Notes: generated from the sequence alone by a model not told the origin. A stretch of DNA of 64,000 bases from Corynebacterium kalidii (GCF_022869005.1 NZ_JALIEA010000012.1:62001-126000); one strand, 5' to 3'. Positions 33,339 to 42,922 are shown, numbered from the stretch's first letter. A program made the numbers and translations.

Positions 33339-34304
33339 CTAGTCGTCGTACAGGGCGGCGATTCCGTTGTCCACGGTGCCGTCGTCCTCGGAGTCGTCGA
33401 CCCCGCCACGGTCGTCGGCGTAGGTGTCGTAGCTGGTGTAGTTCTCGTACCGGTCGTAGGAGGGGAACGCCGGTGCCCCGGAGCCGTCGTGCGGATCCGT
33501 GAGGCCCGTGACGTCCGTGAGGTCCGGGAGGTCCTCGGGACGGTAGGTCACGACCTCCTCGATCGAACCGCCGTCACCGGCGGTGTACAGGGACGCGGAC
33601 ACCGACGACGGCGTCGTCGTGGTCGGTGCGGCATGCGTGTAGGAGCTGCCCTGTGTCGTCGGCATCGACGTCGTCAGGAACGCCAGGACGGTGTCACTGG
33701 CCAGTTTCTCGAGCCCGTCGACCGTGGCGGCGTGGTCCATGTCGGTGCCGTAGAGCAGGTGGAACATCGTCCCCTGCGAGGCAGGGAAGCAGCACAGCGA
33801 GGTGATCAGCACGTACACGTCCTCGGCGGAGATGCCGGGGCGGAAGGCGCCGTAGTCCTGGCCGCGCATCAGCACCCGGTCGATCTGGAGCACCACCGGC
33901 GACGACTCGAGCACGTCGGAGCGTCCCTCCAGGTGGCTGCGCGACATCACGTTCTCGGCGATGATCAGCCGCACGGCGTCCGGGTTGGCGCGGTGACGGC
34001 GGTAGGCGGTGCGCACCAACGAGCGCACGGCCTCGGCCGGGACGAGCCGTTCGACGTCCAGGTCCTCGGGGCGCGGCCACAGGCGGCGGAAGGCGTAACG
34101 GATCGCCTCGTCGTACAGTGCACCGGTGTCCTGCAGCAGCGGGTGGGTTGACGGGACCCCGGCCCCCACCGCGATATCGCGCGTGTCGGCGGCCAGACCC
34201 GAGCGCACCAGCTCCGGGATCGCGGTGTCCAGGATCAACTGGTACTCGTCCGGTGGGCAGTCGTAGCGGCGGTGGCTGCCCGGCAGGTCGGCGGGATTGG
34301 TCAT
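33339..34304 (-). CDS. TetR-like regulator with long disordered C-terminal tail
   Basis: From the ATG at 34304 (AGGAG 11 nt upstream) the protein is 321 aa. Residues 15-200 resemble the TetR fold: an N-terminal helix (DEYQLILDTAIPELVRSG), a weak helix-turn-helix and a TetR C-terminal-like domain (HRANPDAVRLIIAENVMSRS, YVLITSLCCFPASQGTMFHL). The last 100 or so residues are low-complexity Thr/Ser then Asp/Tyr-rich, unusual for TetR. The HTH lacks the common SxGTLYxHF text, so DNA binding is uncertain. mdh is divergent and may be its target; that is inference. Confidence 0.6.
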   Translation of the reverse strand: MTNPADLPGSHRRYDCPPDEYQLILDTAIPELVRSGLAADTRDIAVGAGVPSTHPLLQDTGALYDEAIRYAFRRLWPRPEDLDVERLVPAEAVRSLVRTAYRRHRANPDAVRLIIAENVMSRSHLEGRSDVLESSPVVLQIDRVLMRGQDYGAFRPGISAEDVYVLITSLCCFPASQGTMFHLLYGTDMDHAATVDGLEKLASDTVLAFLTTSMPTTQGSSYTHAAPTTTTPSSVSASLYTAGDGGSIEEVVTYRPEDLPDLTDVTGLTDPHDGSGAPAFPSYDRYENYTSYDTYADDRGGVDDSEDDGTVDNGIAALYDD

Positions 34305-34460
34305 CACAAGGGTGCTCCTGGCCTGGTCGCTGGTGTCCTCCCCGGTCTGGGGTGTGGGGGTGGAGTGGTCGGTGCAGGTACGCACCTGTCGAGGGCTGTC
34401 CGAAGGCTGCCCGAAGGCTCGGCGAGTGGATGCCGCCGTGACGTACCCATGCTAGGTGCT

Positions 34461-34485
34461 TACAACGAACGAGTAGCGTACAACG
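34461..34485. promoter_or_regulatory. repeated TACAACG boxes between TetR-like gene and mdh
   Basis: In the 318-bp divergent intergenic region, TACAACG occurs twice in direct orientation (34461-34467 and 34479-34485), 18 bp apart, within a locally AT-rich patch. It is a candidate regulator site or promoter for either gene. The rest of the interval shows nothing recognisable. Confidence 0.3.
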
Positions 34486-34505
34486 TTTTCGGTCCCCACC
34501 AATGA

Positions 34506-35618
<1,113 letters not shown>

Positions 35619-35630
35619 CACAGTGGACGG

Positions 35631-36788
35631 ATGTCCCAGAACCATGATCTGAGTCACAGTACGGATACGGTCAACCCGGGCAACGGTCGCTACCGTCCGG
35701 GGGCCGTCGACAAGGCGACCGCCGCCGGCGCCCGGGTGCTCGGGGCGGTGGCAGGACGGGTCCCCGCACCGCTCTGGCGGCGGCTGGGCATGCGGCGTAA
35801 CCGCGACGGCGACGTCCTGGACCCGGACGTGTGGGCGACGTTGATGTCCCTGAAGCTGGTCAGCTCCCTGGACATCGTCGACGTGCCGGCCGTGCACTCC
35901 CGGCGGATCGTGGAGCGTGAAGCCTATCTGGCGACGGGGCACGTCCCGGTCGCCGAGGTGACCGACACCCGTGTCGCCGGGGTACCGGTCCGGGTCTATC
36001 TGGACCGTCCGTCGGACCCGTCGGACGCGTCGGACGCACGACCGCGTCCTGTCCTGGTCTACCTGCACGGTGGCGGGTGGGTGACCGGCTCGCTGGACAG
36101 CCACGACGCGGCGTGCCGCAGCCTGTGCGCCGGGGGCGGGGTCACCGTCGTCGCGGTGGACTACCGTCTGGCACCGGAGCACCCGTTCCCCGCGGGCCTC
36201 GAGGACGCCACCGCAGTGGTCACGGCCCTGCAGGACGGTGCCTCGCCGGCGGGGACCGCGGTGGACACCGACCGGATCGTGGTCGCCGGGGACTCCGCCG
36301 GTGGGAACCTCGCCGCGTCCTGCTGCCTGTGGCTACGGGAGAACGGACGGCCCCAGCCGGCCCTGCAGCAGCTTTTCGTCCCGGTGACCGACCTGTCGTC
36401 ACGGACGGCGAGCTACGCGGAGTTCGGGGAGGCGGGGCTGTACCTCACCGCCGCGCAGATGGACTGGTACGAGCGCCACTACCTGGGCAACGGCAGGGAC
36501 GGGATGCCCGGCGAGGATCCGACGAACCCCCTGGTCTCCCCGTTGTGCGCACCGGATCTCAGCGGTCTTGCACCGGCGTACGTGGCTGTGGCCGGATTCG
36601 ACCCGTTGCGCGACGAGGGGGAGGCGTACGCGGCCCGTCTGGAGGCCGCCGGCGTACCGGTCACCCTGCGCCGGCACCGGGGACTGGTGCACCCCTTCGT
36701 CAACTCCGTCGCCGTGTGGGGAGGTGCGAGGCGGGCGATGGTGGACGCGACCACCCACCTGAGGACTACCCTCGGGGCGCATGGCTGA
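35631..36788 (+). CDS. alpha/beta hydrolase, hormone-sensitive-lipase-type esterase
   Basis: The 385-aa protein has the HSL family oxyanion motif YLHGGGWVTGS, nucleophile elbow VVAGDSAGGNLAAS, Asp in VAVAGFDPLRDEGEAYA and His in RRHRGLVHPFVN. It should hydrolyse short or medium-chain esters; the natural substrate is not readable. The N-terminal 100 residues form a variable cap. It starts 12 nt after mdh and overlaps the next gene by 8 nt, so the three may share a transcript although no functional link to malate metabolism is apparent. Confidence 0.85.
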   Translation: MSQNHDLSHSTDTVNPGNGRYRPGAVDKATAAGARVLGAVAGRVPAPLWRRLGMRRNRDGDVLDPDVWATLMSLKLVSSLDIVDVPAVHSRRIVEREAYLATGHVPVAEVTDTRVAGVPVRVYLDRPSDPSDASDARPRPVLVYLHGGGWVTGSLDSHDAACRSLCAGGGVTVVAVDYRLAPEHPFPAGLEDATAVVTALQDGASPAGTAVDTDRIVVAGDSAGGNLAASCCLWLRENGRPQPALQQLFVPVTDLSSRTASYAEFGEAGLYLTAAQMDWYERHYLGNGRDGMPGEDPTNPLVSPLCAPDLSGLAPAYVAVAGFDPLRDEGEAYAARLEAAGVPVTLRRHRGLVHPFVNSVAVWGGARRAMVDATTHLRTTLGAHG

Positions 36789-37104
36789 GAACACCGCACG
36801 GAACGGACAGGACGGACAGGACGGACACGGCACCGGACGGGCCGAGGACCCGGGCCCGTCGGTCAAGGACAAGGAACTCTACGAGAAGCTCCGGGACGAC
36901 GGCGCGTCGAAGGAGAAGGCGGCACGTGTCGCCAACGCCGCGGCCAACACCTCACGCTCCGAGGTGGGCCGCCGTGGCGGGGAGTCGTCGAGCTACGACG
37001 AATGGACCAGGGACGACCTGTACACCCGGGCGCAGGAACTGGAGATCCCGGGCCGGTCGTCGATGACCAGGGACGAGCTCATCACCGCCCTGCGCGAGCA
37101 CTGA
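36781..37104 (+). CDS. small charged protein with Rho-N/SAP-like C-terminus (DUF7218-like)
   Basis: The 107-aa hydrophilic protein reads SVKDKELYEKLRDDGASKEK, ARVANAAANTSRSEVGRRGG, then SYDEWTRDDLYTRAQELEIP and SSMTRDELITALREH. The C-terminal 35 residues form a helix-extended-loop-helix of the Rho-N/SAP kind, and the middle is a KARVANA-type helical segment common in small actinobacterial proteins. Nucleic-acid binding is plausible. It overlaps the esterase gene by 8 nt. Its stop lies 15 nt from the convergent permease stop. Confidence 0.75.
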   Translation: MAENTARNGQDGQDGHGTGRAEDPGPSVKDKELYEKLRDDGASKEKAARVANAAANTSRSEVGRRGGESSSYDEWTRDDLYTRAQELEIPGRSSMTRDELITALREH

Positions 37105-37119
37105 GGCGCGCCGGGGATC

Positions 37120-39057
37120 TCACTCCAGGTGGTCGAACTTGCTCTCCCAGGCGGCGGCCACCGGGTTGGCGTCGGCGATCATGTGGTTGAACCGGTCGTT
37201 GGCGATCTCCACGACCTCGCCGAGCAACTGCACGTGCTCCTGGGCGGGCGAGTTCTCCAGACGGCGCAGCCCCTCGCTGATGATCTGCGTGCGCGAGTCG
37301 AGTCGGCCCAGGCAGGTCACGAACGGCATGCCGAAACGGTCACGGTAGCGGTCCGACAGTTCGATGAGCTGCTCCTGCTCCACGTCGTCCATGGTGTCCA
37401 GGTTCTCCAGCGCCACCGAGCCGGCGAACCCGGAGATCCGCTTCGAGGCCTCCGGGTCCAGGAGCAGCTGGGCCATGGAGGGGTAGTCACGGATGAGGGC
37501 CCTCTGGTCGTCACGGTCGGCGGTGAGCACCGCCTCCTGGACGGCGTCGCGCAGGTCCTGGACCGTGGTGAACGGTGCGGCGGCGTGCGCGTTCTCCAAC
37601 GGCCACAGGGTGTTGTTGAACAGCGGGGCGAAGGTCTCCACGAAGGTGTCGCGGTCCATGGCGTTGACGTCCTCCAGGGTGACCGTGCGCCCGCCGGCGT
37701 CGCGGGTCACCTCCGGCGAGGGGCGTCGTCCCACGTGGAAGAACAGCAGGTTCAGCAGGATCGCCGAGATGGACCCGGTGGTCACACCCGAGGCGAAGAA
37801 CACCTGTGCCCAGTCGGGGAACAGCTGGGCGATGTCCGGCTTGAAGGCCACCAGCATGCCCAGCCCGATCGAGATGGTCATCACCGTGGCGTTGCGGTTG
37901 TCGGTCAGGTCGACCTTGCCGAGGGTCTGGATACCCACCAGTGCGACGTTGGCGAACAGGGCGAGGCTCGCCGCGCCGAGGACGGGGCCGGGGATGGCGC
38001 TGACCACCGCGCCGGCCTTGGGGATCAGGCCGATGATGATCATGATCACGCCGGCGCCGGCGACGACCCAGCGAGAGCGCACACGGGTCATCCGCACCAG
38101 CCCGACGTTCTGCGCGAAGCAGGTGTAGGGGAAGGAGTTCAGCACACCGCCGAGGGTGGTAGACAGGCCGTCGGCACGCAGGGCGGCGGAGATGTGGTCC
38201 TTCTTGATCCGCTTGCCCACGATCTCACCGGCGGCGAAGACGTCACCGGTGGTCTCGACCATGGTGATCAGCATGACGATGCACATCGAGATGATGCCGG
38301 TGAGCACGAACTCCGGTGCCCCGAAGTAGAACGGGGTGGTGAATCCGACCCAGTCGGACGACCCGACGTCGTTGAAGCCGGCGTCGCCGAGGATCACGGC
38401 TGCGGCCGTGCCGACCACCAGGCCGATGAGGATCGCGAGCGTGCCGAGGAAGCCCTTGAAGAAACGCTGGGCGAAGAGGATGACCGCCAGGGTCACCCCG
38501 GCGTAGGCCATGTCGCGTGCGTCCGGGGTGCCCTCGGCGAAGCTGGTGATGTCGTTGGCGGCGACACCGAGCAGGGTGATGCCCATCGTGGTCAGCACCG
38601 TGCCGATGACCACCGGCGGGAAGAAACGGATGAACTTCGCGAAGTACGGCGCGGCGAAGAAGGTGAACAGGCCGGCGACGATGATCGACCCGTAGATTGC
38701 CGGCAGCGCCTCGACACCGCCTTCACCGCCGGTGGTGGCCAGTCCGATGGCGATGATCGGGGAGATGGCGGTGGTGGTGACACCCTGGATGATCGGCAGG
38801 CGCACACCGACCTTCCAGAACCCGACGGACTGGATCAGGGTGGCGATGCCACAGGTGAACAGGTCGGCGTTGATGAGGTGGATCGTGGTCTCGGCGTCGA
38901 GACCCAGTCCGCTGGCGATGAGCAGCGGCACGACCACGGCGCCGGCGTAGAACGCCAGCACGTGCTGGGTGGACAGGACGGCCAGTTTGCCCTTCGGCGG
39001 GACCTGGTCGACAGGGTGTTTGGGCGGTGCGGAGGGCGCGGCGGTGCTGGTACTCAT
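37120..39057 (-). CDS. urate/xanthine-type permease fused to OHCU-decarboxylase-like domain
   Basis: The 645-aa protein has two parts. Residues 1-470 form a nucleobase:cation symporter-2 permease with about 12-14 helices (QHVLAFYAGAVVVPLLIASG, VETTGDVFAAGEIVGK, VLNSFPYTCFAQNVGLVRMT). Residues 480-645 align with 2-oxo-4-hydroxy-4-carboxy-5-ureidoimidazoline decarboxylase, the third step of urate-to-allantoin conversion (MDRDTFVETFAPLFNN, YRDRFGMPFVTCLGRL, EIANDRF). The catalytic HP motif appears as DYPSMA, so the His looks replaced by Tyr. The start is the ATG at 39057. Uptake of urate or a related purine is likely; whether the tail is active is open. Confidence 0.85.
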   Translation of the reverse strand: MSTSTAAPSAPPKHPVDQVPPKGKLAVLSTQHVLAFYAGAVVVPLLIASGLGLDAETTIHLINADLFTCGIATLIQSVGFWKVGVRLPIIQGVTTTAISPIIAIGLATTGGEGGVEALPAIYGSIIVAGLFTFFAAPYFAKFIRFFPPVVIGTVLTTMGITLLGVAANDITSFAEGTPDARDMAYAGVTLAVILFAQRFFKGFLGTLAILIGLVVGTAAAVILGDAGFNDVGSSDWVGFTTPFYFGAPEFVLTGIISMCIVMLITMVETTGDVFAAGEIVGKRIKKDHISAALRADGLSTTLGGVLNSFPYTCFAQNVGLVRMTRVRSRWVVAGAGVIMIIIGLIPKAGAVVSAIPGPVLGAASLALFANVALVGIQTLGKVDLTDNRNATVMTISIGLGMLVAFKPDIAQLFPDWAQVFFASGVTTGSISAILLNLLFFHVGRRPSPEVTRDAGGRTVTLEDVNAMDRDTFVETFAPLFNNTLWPLENAHAAAPFTTVQDLRDAVQEAVLTADRDDQRALIRDYPSMAQLLLDPEASKRISGFAGSVALENLDTMDDVEQEQLIELSDRYRDRFGMPFVTCLGRLDSRTQIISEGLRRLENSPAQEHVQLLGEVVEIANDRFNHMIADANPVAAAWESKFDHLE

Positions 39058-39182
39058 GTGGCGGCTTTCCGGAAACGTCGGTGCGCGGGGCGGGGTGGCG
39101 CCCGCGGCAGGGTACCGGATCAGCATATGCGGTGTGGCCGTCACAGCAGAACCGCCCCCGGGAGGCGGCTCATCCTCGCGCT

Positions 39183-39249
39183 CGGCAGACGGCAGACCGG
39201 CGCCCCCCCCGGCAGACGGCAGACCGGCGCCCCCCCGGCAGACGGCAAC
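39183..39249. repeat. 26/27-bp direct repeats with variable C-tracts
   Basis: The unit beginning CGGCAGACGGCAGACCGGCG and ending in a C run occurs at 39183-39209 and 39210-39235, with a truncated third copy starting at 39236. The C-tract is 8 in the first copy and 7 in the second. It lies upstream of the permease gene and overlaps the terminator arm at 39245. Confidence 0.8.
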
Positions 39250-39283
39250 CCCACAGGTCGGTCACACCGGCCTGTGGGGTTGC
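39245..39283. terminator. hairpin terminator downstream of the aldehyde dehydrogenase gene
   Basis: GCAACCCCACAGG (39245-39257) pairs perfectly with CCTGTGGGGTTGC (39271-39283), and the loop contains a further GGT/ACC pair. It lies 34 nt past the aldehyde dehydrogenase stop. No T-run follows on the minus strand. Confidence 0.65.
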
Positions 39284-39316
39284 TGCCTCAAGCCCCAGTG
39301 GGGAGGGGCTCCGTGG

Positions 39317-40696
39317 CTACTGTGCGGAGACCCGCACCAGGTGGTCGTTGACGAACTCGCCGACGCCCCATTCGGCGAGCTCGCGCCCGTACCCGGAGCG
39401 GCCCACACCCCCGAACGGCAGACCGGCGGCGGTGACCGAGGCTTCGTTGACGAAGGACATGCCGACCTCGAGGCGGGCCGCGGCGTCCTCGGCGACGGCC
39501 AGGTCGGTGCCCCACACGGACCCGGAGAGCCCATAGTCGGAGTTGTTCGCGATCTCCACGGCCTCGTCCACGTCCTTCGCCCGGTACACGATGGCCACGG
39601 GGCCGAAGATCTCGTTGCAGCCCACGTCGGACCGGGGATCGACATCGGTGAGCAGGGTTGGCTCCATGTAGGCCCCCGGGCGGTCGATGGCGCCACCACC
39701 GACACGGACGGTGGCGTCGCCGGCGGCCTCCGCGTCAGCGAGGCGTCGGACGATCTCGTCCCGGGCGTCGATGGAGGACAGCGGCCCGACCTTGGCGTTC
39801 CCGTCGTCCCACGCGCCGACGGTGAGCGCGCCGATGCGCCTCTCCAGGCCCTCGACGACCCGGTCGTAGAAGCTGTCCATCACGATCAGCCGCTTGGGCG
39901 CGTTGCACGCCTGGCCGGTGTTGTACATGCGGATGCCGACGTACTTGTCGAGGACGGTGTCGAGGTTGTCGTCGTCGAGGACGATGAACGGGTCGTTGCC
40001 GCCGAGCTCGAGGAGGGACTTCTTGTAGTTCTCGCCGGCGGTCTTCGCCACCGCGGCGCCGGCACGTTCGGAGCCGGTGAGGGAGACCCCGGCGATGCGC
40101 GGGTCGGCGACGAAGGCGTCCATCTGCGAACCGGAGGCGTAGATGTTCTGGAAGACGTCCTGCGGCAGTCCGGCCTCCTCCAGGATGTCCTGGCAGGCCT
40201 GCGACGACAGCGGGCAGATGGAGGCGTGCTTGAGCACCAGCGTGTTGCCGAGCAGGAGGTTCGGCGCCGCCCACCGGGCGACCTGGTAGTAGGGGAAGTT
40301 CCACGGCATGATGCCGAGCAGCGGGCCGATCGGGTCCTTGCGCACGTAGGTGTGCTGCGCGCCCTGGGCCGGCAGGTCCTTGTCGGCGAGGAGCTCGTGG
40401 GCGTGCTCGGCGTAGTAGCGGTAGATGTCGACGACGATGCCGATCTCCGCTGTGGCCCACTTGCGGAGTTTGCCCATCTCGCGTCCGATGTACGAGGCGA
40501 GTTCGTCCTTCCGTTCCTCGTAGATGTCGGCGGCACGGCGCAGGACGGCGGCGCGTTCGTCGACGGTGGTCGTGCGCCAGGAGCGGTAGGCGGTGGTGGA
40601 GCGGTCGAGGATGTCGTCCCGTCGGGAGTCGTCGATCCTCGTGAACGTGTCTTCGGTCTGGCCGGTGGACGGGTTGTTCACGCTGAAGTTGGTCAT
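39317..40696 (-). CDS. NAD(P)-dependent aldehyde dehydrogenase, succinate-semialdehyde type
   Basis: The 459-aa protein starts at the ATG at 40696. Catalytic residues are evident: Asn in GIMPWNFPYYQVARW, Glu in KSLLELGGNDPFIV and Cys in YNTGQACNAPKR. The length and sequence match the short succinate-semialdehyde dehydrogenase group (GabD/Sad-like, as in mycobacterial GabD1), oxidising succinate semialdehyde to succinate. Other aldehydes are possible. It is divergent from a metallophosphoesterase and closed by a hairpin. Confidence 0.85.
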   Translation of the reverse strand: MTNFSVNNPSTGQTEDTFTRIDDSRRDDILDRSTTAYRSWRTTTVDERAAVLRRAADIYEERKDELASYIGREMGKLRKWATAEIGIVVDIYRYYAEHAHELLADKDLPAQGAQHTYVRKDPIGPLLGIMPWNFPYYQVARWAAPNLLLGNTLVLKHASICPLSSQACQDILEEAGLPQDVFQNIYASGSQMDAFVADPRIAGVSLTGSERAGAAVAKTAGENYKKSLLELGGNDPFIVLDDDNLDTVLDKYVGIRMYNTGQACNAPKRLIVMDSFYDRVVEGLERRIGALTVGAWDDGNAKVGPLSSIDARDEIVRRLADAEAAGDATVRVGGGAIDRPGAYMEPTLLTDVDPRSDVGCNEIFGPVAIVYRAKDVDEAVEIANNSDYGLSGSVWGTDLAVAEDAAARLEVGMSFVNEASVTAAGLPFGGVGRSGYGRELAEWGVGEFVNDHLVRVSAQ

Positions 40697-40814
40697 GGCC
40701 CCGTTGTACGCCCCGACGTGGCCCGCTGTCGACGCCCTCAGGGGTGGGCTCCCGGTGGCCGGTCTCCGGCGGTCGCCGGGCGCGAGGCGGTGCGTGGGAC
40801 TACCGTCGTCCACC

Positions 40815-41441
40815 ATGGACGGTCTCACGGATGGCTTCTGGTTGGTGTCGGACCTGCACCTCGGGCACCGCAAAGTGTCCCGGCTGCGCGGCTTCGACGA
40901 CGTGGACGAGCATGACCGGGTGGTCCTCGGTAACCTGCGCGCCGTACCGGACGGGGCGACGGTGATCTGCCTGGGGGACATCTCGGTGCGTCGTGACGCC
41001 GATGCGCTGCGGCAGTTGGGGGAGGTGAAGCAGGAGAAGTCCTTCCGGATGGTCCTGGTGCCGGGGAACCACGACCGGGTGCATCCGATGTTCGGCCTGG
41101 AGTCGGTCCTGGAGTGGACGCCGGCCTACCGTGAGGTCTTCGACGTCGTCGAACTGGAGCTGCAGGTACGGGTGGGGCGTTGGCTGGTGCTGCTGACCCA
41201 CATTCCGGCACCGGAGCAGGTGGAGGACCCGTACCTGACCCCGGCCCTGGCGCGCTGGTCGGCCCGTGACGGGAGGACGAGCCGGGACGGGTTCGACTGC
41301 ACGGTGCACGGCCACACCCACTCCGCGGTGCCGGTGCGTCCGAAGAACGTGAATGTCAGCCTCGAGGCGGCGGACCTGAAGCCGGTGTCGCCGAGTCAGC
41401 TGGAGGACCTGGTGACCCGGGCGGTGAAGTGGAAGCACTGA
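40815..41441 (+). CDS. metallophosphoesterase
   Basis: The 208-aa calcineurin-like phosphoesterase has the metal motifs in order: SDLHLGHRKV, CLGDISVRRD, VPGNHDRVHP and the closing VHGHTHSAVPV. From the ATG at 40815 the first motif begins at residue 12. It resembles phage- and bacterial-type small phosphoesterases whose substrate (cyclic nucleotide or phosphoester) is unknown. It is the last housekeeping-like gene before the repeat array and accessory island. Confidence 0.85.
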   Translation: MDGLTDGFWLVSDLHLGHRKVSRLRGFDDVDEHDRVVLGNLRAVPDGATVICLGDISVRRDADALRQLGEVKQEKSFRMVLVPGNHDRVHPMFGLESVLEWTPAYREVFDVVELELQVRVGRWLVLLTHIPAPEQVEDPYLTPALARWSARDGRTSRDGFDCTVHGHTHSAVPVRPKNVNVSLEAADLKPVSPSQLEDLVTRAVKWKH

Positions 41442-41460
41442 GGTCACAGGGGTTCGGGGA

Positions 41461-41595
41461 GCCCTCAAATCTTCGAGCCGGGTGTCGCGGATCTTCGAGT
41501 GAAATGCCTTCAAATCTTCGAGCCTGGCGTCGCGGATCTTCGAGTGAAGTGCCCTCAAATCTTCGAGTCAGGTGTCGCGGATCTTCGAGTAGATG
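41461..41595. repeat. three 45-bp tandem repeats with six ATCTTCGAG boxes
   Basis: Three near-identical 45-bp units run through 41461-41595. ATCTTCGAG occurs exactly six times, at 41469, 41491, 41514, 41536, 41559 and 41581, so the pitch alternates 22 and 23 bp, about two helical turns, all in the same orientation. The array ends 32 bp before a -10 box for the ATPase gene downstream. This looks like an iteron or operator array rather than coding sequence, although frames stay open across it because 45 is divisible by 3. Confidence 0.9.
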
Positions 41596-41620
41596 GTGCC
41601 TGAAGCAGGATATGCCCTGG

Positions 41621-41626
41621 TAGTAT
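41621..41626 (+). promoter_or_regulatory. leaderless -10 box for the DUF4143 ATPase
   Basis: TAGTAT lies 6 nt before the ATG at 41633, with no Shine-Dalgarno, so the transcript is probably leaderless. The -35 position falls at about 41598-41603, immediately after the last repeat box. Confidence 0.5.
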
Positions 41627-41632
41627 CGCAGC

Positions 41633-42922
41633 ATGCGAGGAGAAGAGCCGGTACCCAGGTTTCAATCGTCCGCAGTGGAGGAATCTCTGGCGGACACGCC
41701 TGTCGTCGTGGTGCACGGTGCCCGGCAAGTGGGGAAGAGCACCCTCGTGACAGCACTGGCATCCGGTTGTCGGCAACCGGTCGTCAGCGTGACATTTGAT
41801 GATCCTGAGACGCTCGAGGCTGCCAGGATGGACCCCACCGGGTTCGTGGCACAAGCGGGTCAGGGCACTCTGGTCATCGACGAAGTGCAGCGGGTACCGG
41901 AGATCATGCTTCCGTTGAAGGCGAATGTCGACCGTGACCGGCGGCCAGGTCGGTTCTTGCTCGCCGGCTCAGCAGATGTCTTCCGGGTACGGGGTGTGGG
42001 TGATTCTCTCGCTGGTCGCGTCGAATCGGTCCGGCTCATGTCATTCAGCCAGGGCGAACTCGCCCGAAGGGAGCAGCCTGAGGACTTCGTGGCTGCCCTG
42101 TTGCGTCGGCCCGCGGCGCCCGAGCTCGTCGGAATGGTGGCTGGTGAGGGTTCTGGCCCAGTAGAACCGTTGTCGCCCACGGTGGTACTCGCAGGTGGTT
42201 TTCCTGAAGCGACGTTCCGTACTCCGCGACGGCGAGATGCGTGGTTCCGGACCTACATCAGGCGACTCGCGGACCATGACGCATACGAGTACCACGGCGG
42301 TGGATTTCAGGATGAGATGGAGAAGCTCACCCGGCTGCTGGCAGCAGGAGGGGCATCTGAGATCGTCCAGAGCCGTCTTGCGGGTGATCTCGGAACAAGT
42401 GACAGCACCATGGGTACCTACCTGCGGACACTTCGGACGATGAACCTCCTGGTGGAGGTTCCCTCATGGACCAGGCCGGTGCGTGGGCGGGCAGTACGTA
42501 GGCCGAAGGCCGCACTGACCGATACCGGTTTGAGCGCGGGGCTGGGACGATTGACACAGGACAATGTGCAGAAACCGGGGATGCGTGAGTTCTACGGAGC
42601 TGTTGTCGAACAACTCGTCATGCTGGAGCTGATCAAGCAGCAGGGGTGGTCGTCAGAGACATTCGAAATCTACCACTACCGGGACAACGACGACCTCGAA
42701 GTCGACCTGGTGATCGATCTGCTGGATGGCCGCCTGATCGCCATCGAGGTCAAGAGCGGTCAGACGGTGAAGACCGACGCGTTCAAGAAGCTGGAACGCT
42801 TCAGGGACAAGGTGTCGGACCACGATGTCATTGGCGTGGTCTTCCATGGTGGGAAGACCGTCCAGGTGCTCCACGACTGGATCTACGTACTCCCGATCCA
42901 GGCCCTGTGGAAGCTGGATTGA
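41633..42922 (+). CDS. AAA_14/DUF4143 family ATPase
   Basis: The 429-aa protein has Walker A GARQVGKSTL near residue 30, Walker B GTLVIDEVQRVPE, the FLLAGSADVFRV sensor region and a C-terminal DUF4143 domain with a PD-(D/E)XK-like end (LEVDLVIDLLDGRLIAIEVKSG). This large family is patchily distributed and often horizontally moved; proposed roles include toxin-antitoxin-like or defence functions, none proven. Its third base use and GC content look a little lower than those of the neighbours. It is convergent with the DUF499 gene, 11 nt apart, and sits under a tandem-repeat array. Confidence 0.88.
   Translation: MRGEEPVPRFQSSAVEESLADTPVVVVHGARQVGKSTLVTALASGCRQPVVSVTFDDPETLEAARMDPTGFVAQAGQGTLVIDEVQRVPEIMLPLKANVDRDRRPGRFLLAGSADVFRVRGVGDSLAGRVESVRLMSFSQGELARREQPEDFVAALLRRPAAPELVGMVAGEGSGPVEPLSPTVVLAGGFPEATFRTPRRRDAWFRTYIRRLADHDAYEYHGGGFQDEMEKLTRLLAAGGASEIVQSRLAGDLGTSDSTMGTYLRTLRTMNLLVEVPSWTRPVRGRAVRRPKAALTDTGLSAGLGRLTQDNVQKPGMREFYGAVVEQLVMLELIKQQGWSSETFEIYHYRDNDDLEVDLVIDLLDGRLIAIEVKSGQTVKTDAFKKLERFRDKVSDHDVIGVVFHGGKTVQVLHDWIYVLPIQALWKLD

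Noticed and set aside
37129..39351. Long plus-strand open frame of 740 codons opposite the permease
   Set aside because: It is the antisense shadow of the permease gene in high-GC DNA; the residue pattern (Gly/His/Asp/Val rich) is non-globular and the minus-strand protein is clearly homologous.
41461..41595. CRISPR-like array
   Set aside because: The repeat spans the whole 45-bp period with no unique spacers; the units are near-identical tandem copies.
41356..41634. Minus-strand frame across the 45-bp repeats giving a repetitive LEDPRxxARRFEG peptide
   Set aside because: Frames stay open on both strands because the period is a multiple of three; no start signal, and the downstream promoter position argues for a DNA-level role.
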